Shown here: positions 26,875 through 34,412 of the stretch, in pieces
How positions within the stretch are numbered: position 1 is the first letter of the stretch
How the letters are laid out: each line of letters opens with the position of its first letter
Made by a program: the position numbers and the translations under genes
Notes under the pieces: generated by a model
Database searches by the model: none
Told to the model about the DNA's origin: nothing
What the model saw: only the letters and a program-made list of their open reading frames with translations
Source of the DNA: Pseudomonadales bacterium
Lineage (GTDB): Bacteria; Pseudomonadota; Gammaproteobacteria; Pseudomonadales; Pseudohongiellaceae
Reading direction: 5' to 3'
Assembly: GCA_024234325.1 (NCBI GenBank)
Contig: JACKOJ010000003.1
Location: forward strand, 248,001 to 312,000
DNA: 64,000 nucleotides

Positions 26875-27189
26875 ATGAGTAAATTTAGCAATGTCACCGT
26901 CGTCAAGGCGGCGAACATCTATTTTGATGGCAGCGTGACCAGCCGAACGGTCGAGTTTGGTTCCGGTGAAGTGAAGACACTGGGCATCATGATGCCGGGC
27001 GACTACCGCTTTTCTACCGGCAAGAAAGAGATCATGGAGATACTGTCCGGCGATGTCGACGTCAAGCTGCCGGGTGCGGATGCCTGGGAGAATGTGACGG
27101 GGGGGCAGAGCTTTGAGGTGCCCGCCAACGCTGCCTTCGATATCAAGGTGAAGAGCGTTACCGATTACTGCTGCTCCTACCTCGACTGA
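26875..27189 (+). CDS. ppnP: Pyrimidine/purine nucleoside phosphorylase PpnP
   Basis: 104 aa cupin (formerly DUF1255/YaiE). Seen: IYFDGSVTSRTVEFGSGEVK, GDYRFSTGKKEIMEILSGDV, PANAAFDIKV and terminal YCCSYLD, all aligned with E. coli PpnP. The enzyme phosphorolyses several nucleosides to free base and ribose 1-phosphate in salvage. Convergent with psd, 22 bp apart. Confidence 0.92.
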   Translation: MSKFSNVTVVKAANIYFDGSVTSRTVEFGSGEVKTLGIMMPGDYRFSTGKKEIMEILSGDVDVKLPGADAWENVTGGQSFEVPANAAFDIKVKSVTDYCCSYLD

Positions 27190-27211
27190 GGTTCCATCGG
27201 GCGTCGACAGA

Positions 27212-28099
27212 TCAGTCTGCCGGCGCCTCCTCTGCTTCCTTCTCACATCGCAATGCGCCAATGCGCTGGCCCATCTGCACCGGGTCGCCGGCCGCCAGCA
27301 GTGCATCCAGATCGGCCATGCCGGGTCCGAACACGGCAATGACGGTTGAGCCCAGTTTGAAACGGCCCATCTCTTCCCCTTTGCCAATCTGAACCGGGGG
27401 AACATGGTCTTCATAGTGCACGTCGGCACGCGATGTGCGTCCGGGGCACACCTGGCCCGCCCACACGGTGTCAACGCTGGCCACGATCATGGCGCCGACC
27501 AGTACCAGTGCCATGGGCCCGGTTGCCGTGTCGAACACGCAGACGACCCGTTCGTTGCGGGCAAAGAGTGAATCCACGTTCTCGCTGGTAAGCTGATTGA
27601 CGGAAAACAGTTTGCCAGGCACATGGATCATGCGGGTCAGGGTGCCTGCCAGGGGCATGTGCACCCGGTGGTAGTCCTTGGGTGACAGGTAGACGGTGCA
27701 GAAGCTTCCTTCCTGAAAGGCTTCGGCAAGGCTGGCATCGCCGCCAAGCAGGCTTACCAGGCTGAACTGCCGTCCCTTTGCCTGCAACAGGCTGCCTGCC
27801 CGGATATCACCCAACTGGCTGACGACTCCGTCTGCAGGGCTGACGATAGCGTCCTCGGCAAAATCCACGGGGCGGGCGCCGGGCTTGAGGGCCCGTGTAA
27901 AGAAGTCGTTGAAACTGGCGAACTGATCCAGGTCCTGGCAAGCAGCCTCGTCCATGTTGACCTGATAGCGGCGCGCGAACCAGCGAATGAAGCGGGTTTT
28001 CACCGGGCCCCGGGTGCTGGAGGCGACTCCGCCTGCGATTCGGGAGACCAGATGGTGTGGCAGCAGATGCTGCAGGGCAAGGAACAGGCGGTCGTTCAT
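27212..28099 (-). CDS. psd: Phosphatidylserine decarboxylase proenzyme
   Basis: 295 aa. Makes phosphatidylethanolamine on the inner membrane. The self-cleavage motif LGST is at residues 249-252, where Ser251 becomes the pyruvoyl group; family motifs DYHRVHMPLAG and SPADGVVSQLG are present. The N-terminus MNDRLFLALQHLLPHHLVSR is amphipathic for membrane association. The C-terminal tail is a few residues longer and acidic. Confidence 0.95.
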   Translation of the reverse strand: MNDRLFLALQHLLPHHLVSRIAGGVASSTRGPVKTRFIRWFARRYQVNMDEAACQDLDQFASFNDFFTRALKPGARPVDFAEDAIVSPADGVVSQLGDIRAGSLLQAKGRQFSLVSLLGGDASLAEAFQEGSFCTVYLSPKDYHRVHMPLAGTLTRMIHVPGKLFSVNQLTSENVDSLFARNERVVCVFDTATGPMALVLVGAMIVASVDTVWAGQVCPGRTSRADVHYEDHVPPVQIGKGEEMGRFKLGSTVIAVFGPGMADLDALLAAGDPVQMGQRIGALRCEKEAEEAPAD

Positions 28100-28206
28100 A
28101 GGATGATCTGGATCAGGGCTCGGTCACGTAAAGGACGCACAGCTTAATCAAGGGGCGAAGCAGACACAAGTTGGTGAGCAATGCGTATATAATTGCCGCC
28201 TCGGGC

Positions 28207-28233
28207 TAATGAAATTTACAATTTGTCCGATCT
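28207..28233 (+). promoter_or_regulatory. Candidate flagellar sigma-28 promoter for motAB
   Basis: TAATGAAA-N11-TCCGATCT compares with the FliA consensus TAAAGTTT-N11-GCCGATAA: spacing is exact and CCGAT is conserved, but the -35 half matches at only four of eight positions. A TATAAT at 28190-28195 could alternatively serve sigma-70. The motA start is 121 bp downstream. Confidence 0.35.
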
Positions 28234-28354
28234 ATACAGAAGTAGCACCATTCCAGGAGCGGGCCATGGCCGCTCACGACTCCTTCCTGCGTCTCGCAAG
28301 AGCGCACGGAACGGGCATCTGCGCCGGTTCAGCCGGGACAAAGGATACTGAATC

Positions 28355-29206
28355 ATGCTGTTTTTTGTAGGGGTTTTGGTTGTATGCGGTAGTGTAGCCG
28401 GTGGCTACATGATGCACGGCGGCATTCTGCTGCTGCTCTGGCAACCCACGGAAATCCTGATTATTGTCGGCGCCGCATTCGGCGCGTTCCTGATTGCCAA
28501 CAGCATGCATCTGGTGATGGATACGGGCAAGCAGCTTCCCCGGGCAATCTTCGGATCCAACAAAAACTCGGCACTCTATCTGGACCTGCTGGGCCTTCTT
28601 TACGATATTTTCAACAAGGCGCGCCGTGAAGGCATGATGGCCGTGGAAGGGGATATCGAATCGCCTGCGGACAGCGGTATCTTCACCCGCTACCCCAAGC
28701 TGCTCAAGGATAAGCGCATGGTGGAATTTATCGCCGATAACCTGCGCATCCTGACCACCAGCAACCTCGCCCCCCACGAAATCGAAGCGATGATGGACGT
28801 GGAGATCGAGACCCAGATGCACGAGCTGTCCGAACCCTCCCACGCCATTCACCGCATCGCCGACGGTTTGCCGGGCTTCGGTATCGTGGCGGCGGTACTG
28901 GGTATTGTGATCACGATGCAGAAACTCGGCGGCCCGCCCGAGGAGTTGGGGCAGAGCGTGGCGGCGGCTCTGGTGGGAACCTTCATGGGTATCTTCCTGG
29001 CCTACGGTTTTATCGGCCCCATGAGCACCCGCCTGCAATCGGTTGCCGAAGAAGACATCAAGATGTTTGAATGCGTCAAGGCGGCCATTGTGGCAACGTC
29101 CAACGGTCTGCCGCCGCAGATGGCGGTGGAGTTTGCCCGCAAGACGCTGTTCTCGGCCGACCGTCCCAGCTTCTCGGAGCTTGAGACTCACGTGCGCAGT
29201 CGCTAA
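28355..29206 (+). CDS. motA: Flagellar motor stator protein MotA
   Basis: 283 aa, four transmembrane helices: residues about 2-20 and 33-52, then a large cytoplasmic loop, then about 170-190 and 200-222. GFGIVAAVLGIVITM and VAAALVGTFMGIFLAYGFIGP are the conserved third and fourth helices with the prolines (LPGFG, IGP) that couple proton flow to torque. Cytoplasmic charged segment RYPKLLKDKRMVEF matches MotA of proton-driven motors. Upstream is a short ORF overlapping its start (see findings). The rest of the flagellar genes are not in this window. Confidence 0.95.
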   Translation: MLFFVGVLVVCGSVAGGYMMHGGILLLLWQPTEILIIVGAAFGAFLIANSMHLVMDTGKQLPRAIFGSNKNSALYLDLLGLLYDIFNKARREGMMAVEGDIESPADSGIFTRYPKLLKDKRMVEFIADNLRILTTSNLAPHEIEAMMDVEIETQMHELSEPSHAIHRIADGLPGFGIVAAVLGIVITMQKLGGPPEELGQSVAAALVGTFMGIFLAYGFIGPMSTRLQSVAEEDIKMFECVKAAIVATSNGLPPQMAVEFARKTLFSADRPSFSELETHVRSR

Positions 29207-29253
29207 GCGGCCAGCACGATTTCCTGGTTTGACCAACGCTTTCGGATACGCCT

Positions 29254-30195
29254 GTGGAAAATAGCGAACAGAATGTCATTATCAAGCGCGTCAAGAAGGT
29301 CGATGGCGGCGCGCATGGGGGTGCCTGGAAAATCGCGTTCGCTGACTTCGCCCTTGCCCTCATGGCCTTCTTCCTGGTGCTGTGGCTGATCGAGTCCACC
29401 ACCAACCTCGAAAAAATGGCGATTGCCGGCTATTTCTCTGACCCCACCAATCTAGGAGCCGTCGGCGACGGCGGTACCCCCTATGTGCTCGACCTGCAGG
29501 GTAGACCCCTGAACGTCACCAACCAGGGCCTGAACCTGTCACTGGTGCGTCAGGACGAAGACACCCTGGTGGATTCCGAGCAGGAAATGGAAAACCCGGA
29601 ATTCGTTGAACTGGCAAGGCTGCGCCAGCAGGAAGCGATGGCAAGAGTCCAGGGAGAGATCGAGGCGGAGATCAACCTCAACCAGCAGTTCGAGTGGTTC
29701 CGCGACAGCGTCACGTTCGAGGTAACCGAAGAGGGCCTGATGGTGCAGATCATCGATCGCGAGGGCCGCCCCCTGTTCGACAGCGGCCAGTCGCGCCTGC
29801 GGCCCTACGCCATGGAAATTCTGTGGGCCATGGGGCGCATCTTCGGCAACGTGCCCAACAAGGTCAGTGTGTTCGGGCATACCGACAGTGCTCAGTTTTC
29901 CAGTGAAGATACCTACAGCAACTGGGAGCTGTCCGCAGACCGCGCCAACGCAGCACGACGCGCGCTGGTGGACGGGGGGCTGCATCCCGATCAGATTGCA
30001 CAGATCATCGGCATGGCCGATTCGGTGCCGCTGGATCCGGACAATCCAGACAGCGCCATGAACCGTCGAATTGTGATCATGGTGCTCAACTCGGTCGCCC
30101 AGTCGCGCGTGGATGCCCTGTCCGCTGCCGGGCGTGCCGCTTCCACTCCGGGGCCGGAGGTTGTGCCCTCCACCCCTACCGTGGAAATCTTCTGA
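29254..30195 (+). CDS. motB: Flagellar motor stator protein MotB
   Basis: 313 aa. A short cytoplasmic N-terminus, a single transmembrane helix (about 27-47; FADFALALMAFFLVLW) with the proton-carrying aspartate Asp31, a plug/linker, and a C-terminal OmpA-like peptidoglycan-binding domain (about 160-285; VFGHTDSAQFS, LSADRANAARRAL, NRRIVIMVL). GTG start, 47 bp after motA. The Ser/Pro-rich last 20 residues are variable in the family. Confidence 0.94.
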   Translation: MENSEQNVIIKRVKKVDGGAHGGAWKIAFADFALALMAFFLVLWLIESTTNLEKMAIAGYFSDPTNLGAVGDGGTPYVLDLQGRPLNVTNQGLNLSLVRQDEDTLVDSEQEMENPEFVELARLRQQEAMARVQGEIEAEINLNQQFEWFRDSVTFEVTEEGLMVQIIDREGRPLFDSGQSRLRPYAMEILWAMGRIFGNVPNKVSVFGHTDSAQFSSEDTYSNWELSADRANAARRALVDGGLHPDQIAQIIGMADSVPLDPDNPDSAMNRRIVIMVLNSVAQSRVDALSAAGRAASTPGPEVVPSTPTVEIF

Positions 30196-30238
30196 CGCTG
30201 TCCATGGGCGTTCGGGGCAAGGCCGGACGTCTCTCGTT

Positions 30239-31264
30239 CTAATCGTCCAGCGTGCTGAGCAGAAAGAAATAACTGTTCAGCCGCGCCTCGCTGATCTCCC
30301 CCTTGGCGAGTGCTTCCTTGAGTGCGCAGCCCGGCTCCTGCTGATGCTTGCAGTCGCGGAACCGGCACATGCCCTTGTAGGGCGCAAATTCCACGAAGCC
30401 GTCAAACACCGTGTCGGCATCCATGTGCCACAGACCGAACTCGCGAATGCCGGGGGAGTCGATCAGATCCCCGCTGCCTGGCATGTGATAGAGCCGCGCA
30501 GCCGTGGTGGTGTGGGTGCCCTTGTCCCTTGCGCTGGACAGGTCGCCCACGTCCGCGCTGCCCGGGCTGTTCTGCTCCCCCCGCAGGGCGTTGATCAGGG
30601 ATGACTTGCCGACACCGGATTGGCCCACAAACACCACCGTCTCGGGGCGCAGCACTTCCCGCAGGGTATCAATGCCATCCCCGCCGCGGCTTGAGACACG
30701 CAGTACCGGGTAGCCGATGCCAACGTAGTTTTTCAGCATGGTTTCCAGTGCGGCGTCCCGCTCTGCATCCAGCAAATCGGTCTTGTTGAGAATCAGGAGT
30801 GCGCGCAGGCCCAGGGAGTGAATCATGACCAGATAGCGGTCGATGAGATTGGCGAACGCCTGGGGTAGCGGTGCAATGGTGACTGCCACCACCGTGACAT
30901 TGGCCGCCACGGGCCGCAGATTGGCCTGCTGGTTGGGGCGCGACATGAGCGACTGACGCTCCTGCAGGGCGACGATCACACCGGTGCTATCACTGTCCGC
31001 CTGCCAGACAACGCGGTCGCCTGTAGCCAGGGGCGGCAGATTGGTGCGCTGATAGCAACGGAATATCTGACCTTCACTGTCGATGGCAGTGCTCTCGATT
31101 TCAAGCTGCTGCCCGTAATGACAAATGACGAGGCCGGTCGCCTCCGGGCCCAGCCCCTCGCCGGAGATTTCTGCCGGGTCCTGTGCGTCGGTTTCCCTGC
31201 CACGGCTGGCCTGGCGCCGGTCGATGCGGGTGCGTTGCTGCTGTGTCAGTCGTCGTTTGGCCAT
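30239..31264 (-). CDS. rsgA: Ribosome small-subunit GTPase RsgA
   Basis: 341 aa circularly permuted GTPase assisting late 30S maturation. The order is an OB fold (about 60-125), G4 LNKTDL, then G1 GQSGVGKSSL, G3 DSPGIREFGL and a C-terminal zinc cluster CRFRDCKHQQEPGC. The N-terminal basic stretch MAKRRLTQQQRTRIDRRQ is typical. Divergent from orn, as in E. coli. Confidence 0.96.
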   Translation of the reverse strand: MAKRRLTQQQRTRIDRRQASRGRETDAQDPAEISGEGLGPEATGLVICHYGQQLEIESTAIDSEGQIFRCYQRTNLPPLATGDRVVWQADSDSTGVIVALQERQSLMSRPNQQANLRPVAANVTVVAVTIAPLPQAFANLIDRYLVMIHSLGLRALLILNKTDLLDAERDAALETMLKNYVGIGYPVLRVSSRGGDGIDTLREVLRPETVVFVGQSGVGKSSLINALRGEQNSPGSADVGDLSSARDKGTHTTTAARLYHMPGSGDLIDSPGIREFGLWHMDADTVFDGFVEFAPYKGMCRFRDCKHQQEPGCALKEALAKGEISEARLNSYFFLLSTLDD

Positions 31265-31428
31265 CTTTGCTGTCGTGTTTGCTGTGGTAGCGGCCCGGTG
31301 GCATCAAGACGCGCAGTGTACAGGAAAAGCGTGTGCGACGGGCGCGCCGCCCGCCCCTGCGCCTCTGCTACAATGAGCGCCAGCGAAACAACCCCTGGCG
31401 GGCTCGTCAGGACAGTCGGAGAGAATGT

Positions 31429-31983
31429 ATGACAGACATCAACAAGAAACAGACCCTGATCTGGATCGATCTGGAAATGACCGGGCTGGTACCGGAATCG
31501 GATCGTATCATCGAGATCGCCACGCTGGTGACAGACAGCGACCTGAACGTGATTGCGGAGGGGCCGGTGCTGGCTGTGAAACAGTCCGACGCGGTGTTGG
31601 CGGGCATGGACGAATGGAATCAGCGCACGCATGGCAACTCGGGGTTGATCGAGCGCGTACGCAACAGCCCGGTGGACGAGGCGGCAGCCGAGGCGCAAAC
31701 CCTGGCATTCCTGCAACAGTTTGTGGACCCCGGCGCCTCGCCCATGTGCGGCAACAGCATCTGCCAGGACCGCCGTTTTCTGGCGCGCTATATGCCGGCG
31801 CTGGAGGACTTTTTCCATTACCGCAATCTGGATGTGAGCACGCTGAAGGAGCTGGCAAAGCGCTGGTCTCCCGAGGTGCTGGACAGTCTGTACAAGCGCG
31901 CCACGCATCAGGCCATGGATGACATCAAGGATTCCATCGCGGAGCTGAAGCACTATCGCGAACACTTCATCCGGCAGAAGTAG
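31429..31983 (+). CDS. orn: Oligoribonuclease
   Basis: 184 aa DEDDh 3'-5' exonuclease that destroys 2-5-mers and pGpG, the product of EAL phosphodiesterases such as the one at 1974-3701. MTDINKKQTLIWIDLEMTGL carries the first two acidic residues, and HQAMDDIKDSIAEL the catalytic His and last Asp. The ATG at 31429 is chosen because residues before it do not match the family. Its 3' end overlaps the end of queG by 17 bp (tail to tail). Confidence 0.96.
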   Translation: MTDINKKQTLIWIDLEMTGLVPESDRIIEIATLVTDSDLNVIAEGPVLAVKQSDAVLAGMDEWNQRTHGNSGLIERVRNSPVDEAAAEAQTLAFLQQFVDPGASPMCGNSICQDRRFLARYMPALEDFFHYRNLDVSTLKELAKRWSPEVLDSLYKRATHQAMDDIKDSIAELKHYREHFIRQK

Positions 31984-33046
31984 GCCCTGCGGGCCTTGCG
32001 GCGTGTTGTTGCAGGGCCCACTCCACATGCTCCCTTACCAGCGCAGAGGCGTCTGAGCGACGGGCCTTGAGCGCCGTGATCACCTCGGGTGTGCCCGGCC
32101 CGTTACCCAGGGCAACGGCGAGATTGCGCAGCCAGCATTCGTAGCCGATACGCCGGATGGCCGAGCCCTCGGTCAGGCGCAGAAACGTCTCCTCATCCCA
32201 CTGAAACAGTTGCAGCAAAGAGGCCTGATCGAGGCCGTGCCGCGGCGTGAAATCGTCTACACTGGTGAGCCGGGTGAACTTGTTCCAGGGGCAAACGAGC
32301 TGGCAATCGTCGCAGCCGAACACCCGGTTGCCCATCAGCGGGCGCAGTTCCTCGGGAATCGCCGTGCGCAGTTCAATCGTGAGGTAAGAAATGCAGCGGC
32401 GTGCGTCCAGAATGTTGGGGCCCACGAAGGCATTGGTGGGGCAGGCATCGAGACAGGCACGGCAGGAGCCGCAGTGATCCTCGCCTGCGCTGTCCACCGG
32501 CAGTGGCAGATCAGTGAACAGTTCGGCCAGGAAAAACCAGGAACCGGCCTTGCTGTTGATCAGCATGGTGTTCTTGCCGATCCAGCCCATGCCGGATTTC
32601 TCCGCCAGAGCTCGCTCCAGCACGGGCGCGCTGTCTACAAAGGCGCGATAACCGAAGGGGCCACTTGCCTCTGTTATCCGGTCTGCCAGTTTCTGCAGCC
32701 GTTTGCGAATCAGCTTGTGGTAATCGCGGCCACGCGCGTAGCGGGAAATATAGGCCATGTCGGGAGACTGCAGCTCCGCGAGCGTGTTGCGGCTGCTCTG
32801 CGCATAGTCCATGCGCACGCAGATGGCGCGTAGAGTGTCCGGAACCAGCTCCTGTGGACGCAGACGCAGTTCCGCGTGCCGTTCCATGTACAGCATCTCG
32901 CCGTGATAGTGCTTGCGCAACCAGTCCTCAAGATAGGGCCGGTAATGCTCCAGGTCGATGTCGGCAATGGTAACCTGCTGAAACCCGAGCTCCGCGCCCC
33001 AGGTCTTGATGTCGGTCGCCAGCGCCTGCAGATCGGTGATGTTCAT
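31967..33046 (-). CDS. queG: Epoxyqueuosine reductase
   Basis: 359 aa cobalamin-dependent iron-sulfur protein making the last step of queuosine tRNA modification. Two ferredoxin-type clusters: CGSCRACLDACPTNAF and FGCDDCQLVCPWNKF. Also YARGRDYHKLIRKRL, a QueG-specific segment. The C-terminal HEAT-like region (VITALKARRSDASALVREHV) is present. Starts 8 bp after the aminotransferase stop, probable two-gene operon. Confidence 0.94.
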   Translation of the reverse strand: MNITDLQALATDIKTWGAELGFQQVTIADIDLEHYRPYLEDWLRKHYHGEMLYMERHAELRLRPQELVPDTLRAICVRMDYAQSSRNTLAELQSPDMAYISRYARGRDYHKLIRKRLQKLADRITEASGPFGYRAFVDSAPVLERALAEKSGMGWIGKNTMLINSKAGSWFFLAELFTDLPLPVDSAGEDHCGSCRACLDACPTNAFVGPNILDARRCISYLTIELRTAIPEELRPLMGNRVFGCDDCQLVCPWNKFTRLTSVDDFTPRHGLDQASLLQLFQWDEETFLRLTEGSAIRRIGYECWLRNLAVALGNGPGTPEVITALKARRSDASALVREHVEWALQQHAARPAGPTSAG

Positions 33047-33054
33047 AAGCGTTG

Positions 33055-34194
33055 TTACAGCGCCCGCAGCAGTTTCGTTGCCGCTTGCAAGGTCGAATCG
33101 TCCTTGCAGAAACAGAAACGGATAAGAGTGCTTTCTGGCGCTTTTTCATAGAAGGGAGAGAGCGGGATGGCTGCTACTCCCACTTCCCGGGTCAACCAGT
33201 TGGCGAACTCTGCGTCCGGCAGGCGGCTGATGTTGCCGTAGTCCACCAATTGGAAATAGGTGCCGCGCGACGGCGTGAGCTGAAAGCGGGAACCCGTCAT
33301 GAGTTGCACGAAGGTATCGCGTTTTTCCTGATAAAACAGCGGTAGTTCCCGCGCGTGTTCGGGGCAGTCACGCATGAAGTCGGCAAGGGCGTACTGAATG
33401 AAACTGGGGGAGGTGAAGGTGACAAACTGGTGCACCTTGCGGAACTCCGTCGTCAGCGCGGGCGGCGTCACACAATAGGCCAGTTTCCAGCCAGTCGCGT
33501 GATAGGTTTTGCCGAAGGAAAACACGGCAAAGCTGCGCTCGCGCAATTCCGGATGACGCAGCACGCTCTCGTGAATGCCGCCGTCGAAGACCATGTGCTC
33601 GTATACCTCATCGGACAGCACCAGAATGTCCCGGTCCCGCGTCAGGGTTGCCAGGGTATCCATGTCCTCGCGGCTCATTACGGCCCCGCTTGGGTTGTGC
33701 GGGGTGTTGATGATGATCAGGCGAGTGCGCGGACTGAGCCGATCCTTTACCTGACTCCAGTCGATGGAGAAATCGGGAAGTTGCAGGGGAATGTGAACGG
33801 TGCGCCCCCCGGCCAGTGTGACCGCCGGTTCGTAGGAGTCATAGGCCGGGTCGAACACGATGACTTCGTCGCCGGGTGCGACGGTGGCCTGTATCGCATC
33901 AAACAGCGCTTCCGTTGCCCCGGAGGTCACGGTGACCTCCTGATCCATGTCTGCCGCAAAGCCGTAGTAATCCCGCACCTTGATGGCAATCTGCTGACGC
34001 AATTCGGGAATGCCGGTCATCGGTGGATACTGATTGCGACGGTCATTCAGATAATGGCTCACCCGCTCGCGCAGTGGCTGGGGGCAGTCAAAATCCGGGA
34101 AGCCCTGGGAGAGGTTGATGGCACCGTACTCCTGTGCCATTCTCGACATCACCGTAAAAATGGTGGTGCCGGTGTTGGGTAGTTTGCTGCGCAA
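33055..34194 (-). CDS. Class I/II PLP aminotransferase, YbdL/methionine aminotransferase-like
   Basis: 379 aa, fold type I. MRSKLPNTGTTIFTVMSRMA, INLSQGFPDFDCP, NTPHNPSGAV and SFGKTYHATGWKLAY (Schiff-base Lys) follow the pattern of YbdL (methionine/glutamine-type aminotransferase) and kynurenine aminotransferases. It probably removes the amino group from methionine or aromatic amino acids to a 2-oxo acid; specificity cannot be set from sequence. Upstream partner of queG in the transcript. Confidence 0.85.
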   Translation of the reverse strand: MRSKLPNTGTTIFTVMSRMAQEYGAINLSQGFPDFDCPQPLRERVSHYLNDRRNQYPPMTGIPELRQQIAIKVRDYYGFAADMDQEVTVTSGATEALFDAIQATVAPGDEVIVFDPAYDSYEPAVTLAGGRTVHIPLQLPDFSIDWSQVKDRLSPRTRLIIINTPHNPSGAVMSREDMDTLATLTRDRDILVLSDEVYEHMVFDGGIHESVLRHPELRERSFAVFSFGKTYHATGWKLAYCVTPPALTTEFRKVHQFVTFTSPSFIQYALADFMRDCPEHARELPLFYQEKRDTFVQLMTGSRFQLTPSRGTYFQLVDYGNISRLPDAEFANWLTREVGVAAIPLSPFYEKAPESTLIRFCFCKDDSTLQAATKLLRAL

Positions 34195-34412
34195 GGAGAG
34201 ACCTCTTTCGGGTTGTTCGTCGGGTCGCGCGGGTTTTGTGGCGTACCGAACAGACGGAATGGCGTCCGGTGGCCAGTTTACCCGAACGGGGACTCAACTC
34301 AAGCAAGCCCTGGGGCTCCGCTTGCAGAGTCCAGTATGTAACGAACGTCTGCCGGCAGAGTCTGATTGGCACACCCACCGGTAATACACACAAGAAAAGT
34401 GCAGTGAAGCCT

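Noticed and set aside
28190..28195. TATAAT as the main sigma-70 promoter for motA
   Set aside because: The hexamer is perfect but no acceptable -35 lies 16-18 bp upstream; kept only as an alternative to the sigma-28 element.
33055..34194. Aminotransferase as OvoB, the missing ovothiol C-S lyase
   Set aside because: It is PLP-dependent and next to ovoA, but its motifs fit YbdL-type aminotransferases, it is divergent from ovoA, and it pairs with queG instead.
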